Shown here: positions 1-5,763 of the stretch, piece after piece
How the letters are laid out: the number at the start of each line of letters is the position of its first letter
Numbering within the stretch: position 1 is the stretch's first letter
Assembly (NCBI GenBank): GCA_945835865.1
Contig: CAMAJQ010000060.1
Span: 1 to 5,808, forward strand
Direction of reading: 5' to 3'
Length of the DNA stretch: 5,808 bases
Source: an uncultured Clostridia bacterium
Lineage (GTDB): Bacteria; Bacillota; Clostridia; Christensenellales; Borkfalkiaceae
The notes under the pieces: model-generated
The model's input: only the letters and a program-made list of their open reading frames with translations
What the model was told of the DNA's origin: nothing
Database searches by the model: none
Translations under genes and position numbers: made by a program

Positions 1-482
1 AGATAGACGAAACCGAAAAAGGGAGACAGCGGACTCGTCGGGATATCGACGTCGGTTATCTCTTCCGTACCGAACAGATCCGCCATGTCGTAACCGAAAA
101 CGGCGTGCGTGTAGAAAAAGGAAACCATGATCCCCGCCACGAGCAGCATGCACATGAGGATCTGAACGCCGTCCCATTTCGCGACGTATCCCCCGCCCGC
201 AAAGGGATTGAGCCGCCGAACGCGACAGTAAAAGAATGCGATGAGAAAAAGAAGCCCTTGAGAAAAGAACAGGTTGACGATGAGGTAGAGATAATAGTCG
301 TACCGGACAACCGCCCTGAGAAAATCGTCCAGACCGTACCGGAGCAAAAGTCCGAGCAGAAGCCAGCAGACGAGAGTTATCAGATAGACGGCGGCGGAAT
401 CGAGCCCGTTCGGTCTTCTTGGATTGTACGGTTTCCGACCGGAGAAGAGTTCTCTCCCGGAAGGAGAATCGGACGGATTCAT
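1..482 (-). CDS. Multi-pass membrane protein, 3' part beyond the window; possible CPBP-family intramembrane protease
   Basis: Reading leftwards from an ATG at 482-480, the frame stays open to the window edge (160 complete codons, no stop). The start is supported by AAAGGAG on the minus strand (488-494), five bases before the ATG. The first ~28 residues are polar, rich in Pro, Ser and Arg, and probably cytoplasmic. Hydrophobic segments follow at about residues 30-48, 63-86 and 107-127, so this is an integral membrane protein. A more polar stretch (about 132-152, with EEITDVD) precedes PLSPFFGFVYL, where another helix begins at the edge. That layout, N-terminal helices then a helix that could run into a Glu-Glu motif, resembles CPBP (CAAX protease/bacteriocin-processing) proteins, but the diagnostic EExxxR motif would lie outside the window, so the family is a guess. 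It starts 25 bases after the proS stop and is probably co-transcribed with it. Existence of the gene is much surer than its function. Confidence 0.8.
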   Translation of the reverse strand, partial: MNPSDSPSGRELFSGRKPYNPRRPNGLDSAAVYLITLVCWLLLGLLLRYGLDDFLRAVVRYDYYLYLIVNLFFSQGLLFLIAFFYCRVRRLNPFAGGGYVAKWDGVQILMCMLLVAGIMVSFFYTHAVFGYDMADLFGTEEITDVDIPTSPLSPFFGFVY

Positions 483-507
483 ATAAACTCCTTTGGATTC
501 GCCTCTT

Positions 508-2235
508 TCAGAGGTAACGAGCGTAAAGTTCTTTTACTTTTTCTTCGATGAAGTTCTCCGCGCCCTCCAGAGGGGTTTCCCCTTTGAAGGATTTATCGCG
601 GAAGGAAATTTCGACGACCTGTCTGTCACACGTCTTGCGGCTGACGACGACGCGTACGGGAATCCCGAACAGATCGGCGTCGGCGAACATCGCTCCCGCC
701 CGGATATCTCTGTCGTCGTACAGGACTTCCCTTCCGCGGGCGGTTAGGTTCTCGTACAGGCGGTCGGCAACCCCTTTGACCTCGCCGTCTTCCGACTGAA
801 GACAGCAGATCTCGATCTCCCAGGGCGCAATGGTGATCGGCCAAACGGGTCCGTATGCGTCGTGCTGTTCCTCGCAGACGGAGGCGCAAAGCCTGCCCAC
901 GCCGATCCCGTAGCATCCCATAATAGGATTTTTTCTGCTTCCGTCCGTATCCACGTAAGTCATATCCATCGATTTGGTGTATTTCGTCCCGAGCTGGAAG
1001 ATATTTCCGATCTCGATCCCGCGGAAAAGGCGGATGGTCGGCTTTCCGCAAACGGGACAAATTCCTCCGTTATACGCTTTTGCGACCTCGACGAATTCCG
1101 GATCTCCGACGTCTCTCCCGATATTCATACCGATGAAGTGATAATCTTTTTTGTTCGCACCGCAACAGAGGGAATCGATGCCGGAAAGCGAACGGTCGAA
1201 AACGACTTTGGCTTTCCCCGAAAATCCGACCGGACCGACGAATCCGGGCACGACCCCGTCTTCTTCCTGTACGCCGGAGGCGGGGTGAACCTCCACCCCG
1301 AGATGGTTGCGGAGTTTGGTCTCGTTGACTTCGAGATCTCCGCGGAGGAAGACGACGACGAGACCGTCCGTCGCGTTTTCCCGGTAAAGAACGGCTTTGC
1401 ACGTCCGGGTCGGATCGACGCCGAGCGTTTTTCCGAGATCGGCGATCGTCTTGACGCCCGGCGTATGGACTTCACGCAATTCTTCCTTGCTGCTTTCGAC
1501 CCGATGCGTGATGCAGTCGGCAACTTCGACGTTCGCGCGGTAGTCGCAATCCCCGTTTTCGCAGACGGCGAGCGTATCCTCGCCGATCTCGGTGAGAAGC
1601 ATGAACTCGTGCGAGACGCTTCCTCCCATCATGCCGCTGTCGCTTTTCACCGCGATGAAATTCTTTACGCCCGCGCGGCGGAAAATACGGTTATACGCCT
1701 CGTAAACCCTTTCGTAATACCCTTCCAGATCGCTCTGTGAAGTATGGAAGGAATAGGCGTCCTTCATCGTGAATTCCCTGACGCGGATGAGCCCTCCTCT
1801 CGCGCGAGGTTCGTCGCGGAATTTCGTCTGGATCTGGTAAATCATAAAGGGAAAATCGGTATAGGATTTCGCGATATCTCTCGCGAGATGTACGGCGGCT
1901 TCCTCGTGAGTCATGCCGAGCACCATCTTCGTCCCGTTGCGGTCCGTAAAGCGCGCCATCTCGCTCCCGATGCTCGTATATCTTCCCGATTCTTCCCAGA
2001 GAGAAGCCGGCATGACGACGGGAAAGAGAACTTCCTGTCCGCCGACGCGATCCATTTCCTCGCGGATGATCTCCTCGATCTTCCGCATGATCCTCTTCGC
2101 CGGCGTGAAAAGAGAATAACTTCCCGCGCACATAAACTTCATGTACCCGCCCTTCATCATAAGAGCGTGGCTTGCGATCTGACAATCTTTCGGCGTTTCC
2201 TTGAATCTTGCGCCGAGCAAATTTCTGACTAACAT
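508..2235 (-). CDS. proS: Prolyl-tRNA synthetase, bacterial type with editing insertion
   Basis: This 575-residue class II aminoacyl-tRNA synthetase joins proline to tRNA-Pro in the cytoplasm, using ATP. The length matches the bacterial-type enzyme (E. coli 572). The N-terminal pattern FKETPKDCQIASHALMMKGG is typical. The catalytic core shows GMTHEE (107-112), motif 2 with TKFRDE (137-142) and VREFTMKDAYSFH (152-164), and motif 3 GCYGIGVGRL (440-449, Arg448). The editing (INS) domain, about residues 245-390, which clears mischarged Ala-tRNA-Pro, keeps Lys280 in TCKAVLY and His366 in DYHFIG, corresponding to the E. coli editing residues K279 and H369. The anticodon-binding domain follows from about 470 (DDRDIRAGAMFADAD at 507-521). 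Two cysteine pairs, C225/C230 and C393/C396, flank the editing domain and may bind zinc. The ATG has GAGG (2241-2244) five bases upstream. It is divergent from tkt and probably leads a transcript with the membrane gene. Confidence 0.97.
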   Translation of the reverse strand: MLVRNLLGARFKETPKDCQIASHALMMKGGYMKFMCAGSYSLFTPAKRIMRKIEEIIREEMDRVGGQEVLFPVVMPASLWEESGRYTSIGSEMARFTDRNGTKMVLGMTHEEAAVHLARDIAKSYTDFPFMIYQIQTKFRDEPRARGGLIRVREFTMKDAYSFHTSQSDLEGYYERVYEAYNRIFRRAGVKNFIAVKSDSGMMGGSVSHEFMLLTEIGEDTLAVCENGDCDYRANVEVADCITHRVESSKEELREVHTPGVKTIADLGKTLGVDPTRTCKAVLYRENATDGLVVVFLRGDLEVNETKLRNHLGVEVHPASGVQEEDGVVPGFVGPVGFSGKAKVVFDRSLSGIDSLCCGANKKDYHFIGMNIGRDVGDPEFVEVAKAYNGGICPVCGKPTIRLFRGIEIGNIFQLGTKYTKSMDMTYVDTDGSRKNPIMGCYGIGVGRLCASVCEEQHDAYGPVWPITIAPWEIEICCLQSEDGEVKGVADRLYENLTARGREVLYDDRDIRAGAMFADADLFGIPVRVVVSRKTCDRQVVEISFRDKSFKGETPLEGAENFIEEKVKELYARYL

Positions 2236-2275
2236 ATCCGCCTCGTTTTCGTTTGTTTATATTTATTCATTATAA

Positions 2276-2304
2276 AGTATACACAAAAAGATTGAAAATG
2301 TAAA
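2276..2304 (-). promoter_or_regulatory. Predicted sigma-A-type promoter of proS
   Basis: On the minus strand there is a -35 box TTTACA (2299-2304) and a -10 box TATACT (2276-2281) with an ideal 17-base spacer. Transcription would start near 2269, giving a leader of about 34 nt before the proS ATG. That leader is too short for a T-box riboswitch, so proS does not appear to be under tRNA-sensing attenuation here. A second -10-like TATAAT overlaps just downstream (2269-2274) but has only a poor -35 partner. Assigned by pattern only. Confidence 0.6.
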
Positions 2305-2357
2305 GCGAAACGCCCCCCTATCTCCCTTTCTTACACCCGATTTTCAAAGTGTACGGC

Positions 2358-2394
2358 AAAAAAGGAAGAAGATTTTTTCTTTTCTTCCTCTTTT
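2358..2394. repeat. AT-rich inverted repeat between the divergent proS and tkt promoters
   Basis: The arms 2358-2370 and 2382-2394 pair at 12 of 13 positions, with a core GGAAGAA/TTCTTCC and an 11-base loop. The left arm is all purine and the right arm all pyrimidine, with runs of A and T on the outer ends, as in a weak bidirectional intrinsic terminator. It lies upstream of both divergent promoters, so it should not be in either mRNA. It could insulate the two promoters, bind a regulator, or be a relic. The rest of the 334-base intergenic stretch (2236-2569) holds the two promoters, the tkt leader and no convincing gene. Confidence 0.45.
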
Positions 2395-2426
2395 TCAATA
2401 AAAATCGGAAAAGCGGAGAAAATCGG

Positions 2427-2456
2427 TTGCGTTTTCAGGGCGGAATGTTGTAAAAT
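2427..2456 (+). promoter_or_regulatory. Predicted sigma-A-type promoter of tkt
   Basis: There is a -10 box TAAAAT (2451-2456) preceded by TG, and a -35-like TTGCGT (2427-2432) with an 18-base spacer. The assignment is strengthened by a closely similar arrangement before the XRE gene at 4606-4634 (TTGC, a T-run, CGGA, then TGTAAAATAG). Transcription would start near 2463, leaving a leader of about 107 nt before the tkt ATG. Confidence 0.6.
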
Positions 2457-2491
2457 AGAAGCCGTCGGAAAGGATATTCTTCTTCTCTTTT

Positions 2492-2509
2492 CCGTGCTAT
2501 GGCGCACGG
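2492..2509 (+). other. Hairpin in the tkt mRNA leader
   Basis: CCGTGC (2492-2497) pairs perfectly with GCACGG (2504-2509) around a six-base loop. The stem may extend outward through TTTT-rich bases to the left and a GGAAAAAG stretch to the right (about 2487-2516), with G-U pairs or a small bulge. No U-run follows, so this is not a terminator. It lies in the predicted leader, some 50 bases before the ribosome binding site, where it could stabilise the mRNA or modulate expression. No known riboswitch pattern is recognised. Confidence 0.4.
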
Positions 2510-2569
2510 GGAAAAAGAAAGAAAACCGATCCGTCGCGAAGAAATCAATTCGATACAAGGAGTTTTGCA

Positions 2570-4549
2570 ATGAACGAAAGTCAACTCGCGATCAATACCA
2601 TTCGCGTTTTATCGGCGGAAGCAATCGAAAAAGCCAAGTCGGGACATCCCGGATTACCCCTCGGAAGCGCGCCGATCGCCTATACGCTCTTCGCCGATCA
2701 TCTCCGCTTCAATCCGAAGAATCCTTCTTTCGACAACAGAGACCGCTTCGTTCTTTCCGCGGGACACGGTTCCATGCTCGACTACGCACTTCTGCATATT
2801 TTCGGCTACGACGTCTCCATGGAAGACATCCGTCATTTCCGCCAGTTGGATTCCAGAACTCCGGGTCATCCCGAATACGGTCATACCCCCGGCATCGAGA
2901 CCTCTACGGGGCCTCTCGGTCAGGGGATCGCAAACGCGGTCGGCATGGCGATCGCCGAGACGAGGCTTGCCGCCGAGTTCAACCGCGAAGGCTTTCCGAT
3001 CGTCGATCACTACACTTACGCCCTGTGCGGCGACGGCTGCATGATGGAGGGCATCGAATACGAAGCCGCCTCCCTCGCCGGCACGCTCAAACTCGGAAAA
3101 CTCATCGTTTTCTACGATAAGAATAACATCACGATAGAAGGCGATACCGATACCGCTTTTACCGAAGACGTCGGAAAACGCCACGAAGCGCAGGGCTGGC
3201 AGGTCATTTACGTGCAGGACGGAAACGACACGAAAGCCGTAAGCCGCGCCGTTTCCCGCGCAAAGCGCGAGAAGAACAAACCTTCGCTCATCATCTGCAG
3301 AACGCAGATCGGGTTCGGTTCTCCCAAAGCGGGAAGCGCTTCCGTGCACGGCGCCCCTCTCGGCGAAGAGGGAATTAAGGGGCTGAGAGAAAACCTCGGA
3401 TACGACTATCCCCCCTTCACCCTTCCCGCAGAGGTCGCAAAAATCGCTCCCCGATACAGAAGAAGAGGCACTGTTTTGGAGAGAAAATGGAAGGACCTTT
3501 TCGACGCTTACGGACGGGCCTATCCCGAACTCGCCGAACGTTACCGCCTTTATATGAGCGGAAAACTCCCCGACCTTCTTTCGGAAAAAGATCTTTTCGT
3601 TTTCGATAAACCGGACGCAACGAGAAATACGAGTTACGCCGTTTTGAATAAACTTTCCGATCTTATCCCCAACCTCGTCGGCGGAAGCGCCGATCTCGCC
3701 CCTTCGAACAAATCCCTGATGAAGAACAAAGCCTATTATTCTCCCGCGTGCAGAGAGGGATCCAACTTCCATTTCGGTATCCGCGAACACGCCATGGCGG
3801 CGATCTGCAACGGCATCAGTCTCCACGGGGGACTCAGGGTTTACTGCGCAACCTTCTTCGTCTTCTCCGATTATATGAAAAACGCCATGAGGCTATCCGC
3901 TCTCATGAAACAGAACGTCGTCTATATTCTGACGCACGATTCCATCGGCGTCGGAGAAGACGGACCGACCCATCAACCGGTCGAACAACTCGTCGGGCTC
4001 CGTACCATTCCCGGTATGAAAGTCTTCCGCCCCGCCGACGGAAAAGAGACGGCTTACGCCTGGATCTCCGCCCTGACGGACGAAGGTCCGACCTGTCTCG
4101 TTCTCACCCGTCAGAATCTTCCTCAATACGAGACCTCGGGGGAAGGCGCCCTTCGCGGCGGATATATCCTCGTCGACAGCGAAAAAGAAAAGCCGGACGC
4201 CATCCTGCTTGCAAGCGGTTCCGAAGTGGAACTCGCAGTCAACGCGCGCAAACTTCTCAAAGAAAAGGGAATCGACGTCCGCGTCGTTTCCGTACCGTGC
4301 GCAGAACTTTTCGACCGTCAGCCGGAAGCATACCGGGAAAAAGTACTTCCCTCTGACGTAAGAGCCCGCGTTGCGGTGGAAATGGGCTCGCCCGACAGTT
4401 GGTATCGCTACGTCGGTCTCGACGGAAAGACGATCGCCATGACGACTTTCGGCGCTTCCGCTCCTTTCCGCGACCTTCTCGTCAAATTCGGTTTTACTGC
4501 CGAACGTGTTGCCGACGAGACCGAAAAACTACTCTCTAAGAACGCGTAA
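2570..4549 (+). CDS. tkt: Transketolase
   Basis: This 659-residue thiamine-diphosphate enzyme moves two-carbon ketol units between sugar phosphates in the non-oxidative pentose phosphate pathway, linking it to glycolysis and supplying ribose-5-phosphate and erythrose-4-phosphate. It is full length (E. coli TktA 663). The N-terminal domain has SGHPG with His26, His66 in SAGHGSML, His100, and the GPLGQG loop (114-119). The cofactor and metal motif is GDG at 154-156 with N185 in DKNN. His260 lies in VHGAPLG. The middle domain has R352, GSADLAPSN (372-380, S379), catalytic Glu406 in GIREHAM, and the signature GEDGPTHQPVE (462-472, His468). The C-terminal domain begins near 530. All expected active-site residues are present. 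The single-chain length separates it from split archaeal-type transketolases and from Dxs. AAGGAG (2557-2562) lies seven bases before the ATG. It has its own promoter and terminator, so it is likely monocistronic. Confidence 0.98.
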   Translation: MNESQLAINTIRVLSAEAIEKAKSGHPGLPLGSAPIAYTLFADHLRFNPKNPSFDNRDRFVLSAGHGSMLDYALLHIFGYDVSMEDIRHFRQLDSRTPGHPEYGHTPGIETSTGPLGQGIANAVGMAIAETRLAAEFNREGFPIVDHYTYALCGDGCMMEGIEYEAASLAGTLKLGKLIVFYDKNNITIEGDTDTAFTEDVGKRHEAQGWQVIYVQDGNDTKAVSRAVSRAKREKNKPSLIICRTQIGFGSPKAGSASVHGAPLGEEGIKGLRENLGYDYPPFTLPAEVAKIAPRYRRRGTVLERKWKDLFDAYGRAYPELAERYRLYMSGKLPDLLSEKDLFVFDKPDATRNTSYAVLNKLSDLIPNLVGGSADLAPSNKSLMKNKAYYSPACREGSNFHFGIREHAMAAICNGISLHGGLRVYCATFFVFSDYMKNAMRLSALMKQNVVYILTHDSIGVGEDGPTHQPVEQLVGLRTIPGMKVFRPADGKETAYAWISALTDEGPTCLVLTRQNLPQYETSGEGALRGGYILVDSEKEKPDAILLASGSEVELAVNARKLLKEKGIDVRVVSVPCAELFDRQPEAYREKVLPSDVRARVAVEMGSPDSWYRYVGLDGKTIAMTTFGASAPFRDLLVKFGFTAERVADETEKLLSKNA

Positions 4550-4565
4550 CGAAAAGCAAAAATCT

Positions 4566-4614
4566 GCGTTTCCCTCCCGCGGTCGTACCAACCGGACGGA
4601 AACGCTTGCTTTTT
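4566..4614 (+). terminator. Intrinsic terminator after tkt
   Basis: GCGTTTCC (4566-4573) pairs perfectly with GGAAACGC (4598-4605). Inside the loop, CGGT (4580-4583) can pair with ACCG (4591-4594). The U-rich tract TTGCTTTTT (4606-4614) follows directly. The tract can also pair with AAAAGCA (4552-4558) just after the tkt stop, giving a longer interrupted stem. The loop is large and the T-run is short and interrupted, so termination may be partial. The tract coincides with the -35 box of the next promoter. Confidence 0.6.
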
Positions 4615-4622
4615 CGGACGGA
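4593..4622. repeat. 8-bp direct repeat flanking the -35 box of the XRE gene promoter
   Basis: CGGACGGA occurs at 4593-4600 and again at 4615-4622, a 22-base period, close to two helical turns. One copy lies just upstream of the -35 box and the other inside the -35/-10 spacer. This is where a repressor could bind, and autoregulation by the XRE protein would be natural, but the first copy also overlaps the terminator arm and the motif is short and of common composition here. Treat as a possible operator only. Confidence 0.25.
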
Positions 4623-4634
4623 TTGATGTAAAAT
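4606..4634 (+). promoter_or_regulatory. Predicted sigma-A-type promoter of the XRE-rplI unit, implying a leaderless mRNA
   Basis: There is a -35-like TTGCTT (4606-4611), a 17-base spacer, and a -10 box TAAAAT (4629-4634) preceded by TG. The normal start point about seven bases after the -10 box falls at or next to 4641, the A of the regulator's ATG. The transcript would therefore begin at or within a base or two of the start codon. The match with the tkt promoter supports it. No clear separate promoter is visible before rplI, so this one probably serves both genes. Confidence 0.6.
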
Positions 4635-4640
4635 AGGAAT

Positions 4641-5237
4641 ATGGATAACAACATCAAACTCAACGTTGCGATCAATCTGTCGGAATTACGAAAACGGCAC
4701 GGCTATACGCAATCGGACGTCGCGAAGGAAATCAATTATTCGGACAAAGCGATTTCCAAATGGGAAAACGGCGATTCCCTGCCCGACCTCGTCACTTTGT
4801 GCGCCCTTGCGGATCTTTACGGCGTTACGGTGGACTTTCTCACGAAGGACAACGACGAAAAAAAACTCGACGAAGTTGCGAAAGCGGATATGGAAAGCCG
4901 GAACAGCCCGACGAAAATCATTATTTTGCTGATGTCTCTCACCGTCGTCTGGCTCATAGCGACTATCGTGTTCAGCTACACTGTCGTCTTCCGCCCGAAA
5001 GCCATGTGGCAGGTGTTCGTGTGGGCGATACCCGCGTGTTGCGTCATCATTCTCTACTTCAACAGCCATTGGTATAAGAACGGTAAATTGAGATTGGTCA
5101 CGCTCAGCATCCTTTGCTGGACGCTCCTTACGAGTATTTTTCTACAATTCATGAATTACAGTCTGTGGCCGATTTTTATCCTCGGAGTCCCCCTTCAGAT
5201 CATCATTTGTCTCGGCAATATTTATCTGAGACGATAA
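4641..5237 (+). CDS. XRE-family transcriptional regulator with four-helix membrane domain
   Basis: The 198-residue protein has an N-terminal Cro/C1-type helix-turn-helix at about residues 11-66: LSELRKRHGYTQSDVAKEI, then SDKAISKWENG, then LCALADLYGVTVDFL. SDKAISKWENG is the typical recognition-helix region of this family. After a charged linker (about 69-91) come four hydrophobic segments at about 92-114, 121-141, 151-170 and 175-194, and the protein ends in RR. This suggests a DNA-binding domain tethered to the membrane by a small helical bundle that may sense a membrane or envelope signal. The target and signal are unknown. No properly spaced ribosome binding site precedes the ATG: AGGA at 4635-4638 is only two bases away and would fall upstream of the predicted transcript. 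No other in-frame start would keep the domain whole, so leaderless translation is likely. Probably co-transcribed with rplI, 25 bases downstream. Confidence 0.88.
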   Translation: MDNNIKLNVAINLSELRKRHGYTQSDVAKEINYSDKAISKWENGDSLPDLVTLCALADLYGVTVDFLTKDNDEKKLDEVAKADMESRNSPTKIIILLMSLTVVWLIATIVFSYTVVFRPKAMWQVFVWAIPACCVIILYFNSHWYKNGKLRLVTLSILCWTLLTSIFLQFMNYSLWPIFILGVPLQIIICLGNIYLRR

Positions 5238-5262
5238 ACCAAAACCAAAGGAGATCAATTAT

Positions 5263-5709
5263 ATGAAAGTCATACTCTTAACCGACGTGAAAGGAACGGG
5301 AAAAAAAGACGATATCGTCGAAGTGAGCGACGGATTCGCGAGAAATTGCCTCTTCCGGAAAAAACAGGCAATCGAAGCGACTTCCACGCAGATCAATTCC
5401 GTTCAGAACAAAAAAAAGGCGGAGGAATTCCATAAAGCGGAAGAACTGAAAAAATGGAAAGAGGTCGCCGCGTCCCTCAACAAACGGGAAGTGACCTGCT
5501 ACGTCAGAGTGGGAGGCAACGGAAAGATTTTCGGCAGCGTAACCTCAAAGGAGATCTCCGAAAAACTGAACGAACTCGGTTTCGACGTAGACAAAAAGAA
5601 AATTTTACTCAAAGAACCCGTCAAGACGCCCGGGAATTACGTGGTCGACGTAAAATTCCTGCCGGACGTCACGGCGAAAATCACCGTCAAAGTCAAAACG
5701 GAAGAATAA
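5263..5709 (+). CDS. rplI: 50S ribosomal protein bL9
   Basis: The 148-residue protein has the usual length and plan of bL9, which binds 23S rRNA near the base of the L1 stalk and helps maintain the reading frame. The N-terminal domain (1-40) begins MKVILLTDVKGTGKKDDIVEV and carries the family signature around DGFARN (23-28) and AIEAT (36-40). A lysine- and glutamate-rich connecting helix runs from about 41 to 74, and the C-terminal domain (about 77-148) has GNGKIFGSVTSKEI. The NFLxxxGLA segment usual in the family reads NCLFRKKQA here, so Cys29 and Lys34 replace the usual aromatic and glycine. AAAGGAG (5247-5253) lies nine bases before the ATG. It follows the XRE gene by 25 bases and is closed by a strong terminator, so unlike in many Bacillota it does not appear to be transcribed together with dnaB on its 3' side. 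Confidence 0.97.
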   Translation: MKVILLTDVKGTGKKDDIVEVSDGFARNCLFRKKQAIEATSTQINSVQNKKKAEEFHKAEELKKWKEVAASLNKREVTCYVRVGGNGKIFGSVTSKEISEKLNELGFDVDKKKILLKEPVKTPGNYVVDVKFLPDVTAKITVKVKTEE

Positions 5710-5720
5710 AACGAGATTGT

Positions 5721-5760
5721 AAAAAGGTTTCGCCCCAAACGTCAGGGCGAAACCTTTTTT
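5721..5760 (+). terminator. Strong intrinsic terminator after rplI, probably bidirectional
   Basis: GGTTTCGCCC (5726-5735) pairs perfectly with GGGCGAAACC (5745-5754) around a nine-base loop, with five more A-T pairs at the base. Six T residues (5755-5760) follow. Because AAAAA precedes the left arm, the minus strand also has a stem followed by a T-run, so it could stop a convergent transcript from the right. It starts 12 bases after the rplI stop. Confidence 0.93.
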
Positions 5761-5763
5761 ATT

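Noticed and set aside
56..310. Minus-strand 84-codon open frame near the left edge
   Set aside because: It overlaps the larger membrane-protein frame starting at 482, which has a good ribosome site and continuous hydrophobic segments; the 84-codon product is Ser/Arg-rich and featureless.
105..551. Plus-strand 148-codon open frame opposite the membrane gene
   Set aside because: It is antisense to the membrane protein and runs into the proS 3' end. Its product is low-complexity and charged, with no domain.
862..1740. Long plus-strand open frame (292 codons) antisense to proS
   Set aside because: It lies wholly inside the conserved proS gene, has no suitable ribosome site or recognisable domain, and is the mirror frame expected from GC-rich third positions.
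2236..2304. T-box riboswitch before proS
   Set aside because: The predicted leader is only about 34 nt, with no room for a T-box specifier stem or antiterminator.
2305..2569. tRNA or other structured RNA gene in the divergent intergenic region
   Set aside because: No cloverleaf-like pattern or TTCGANTC-like T-arm is seen. The structures present are a short leader hairpin and an AT-rich inverted repeat.
2331..2570. Minus-strand 79-codon open frame across the proS-tkt intergenic region
   Set aside because: It covers the tkt promoter and leader and the AT-rich inverted repeat. The product is low complexity (runs of Lys, Glu and Phe) and no ribosome site was identified.
2654..3826. Very long minus-strand open frame (390 codons) antisense to tkt
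   Set aside because: The plus strand encodes an intact transketolase with all active-site motifs. The antisense product has no recognisable domain and no ribosome site was found, so its length is a codon-bias effect.
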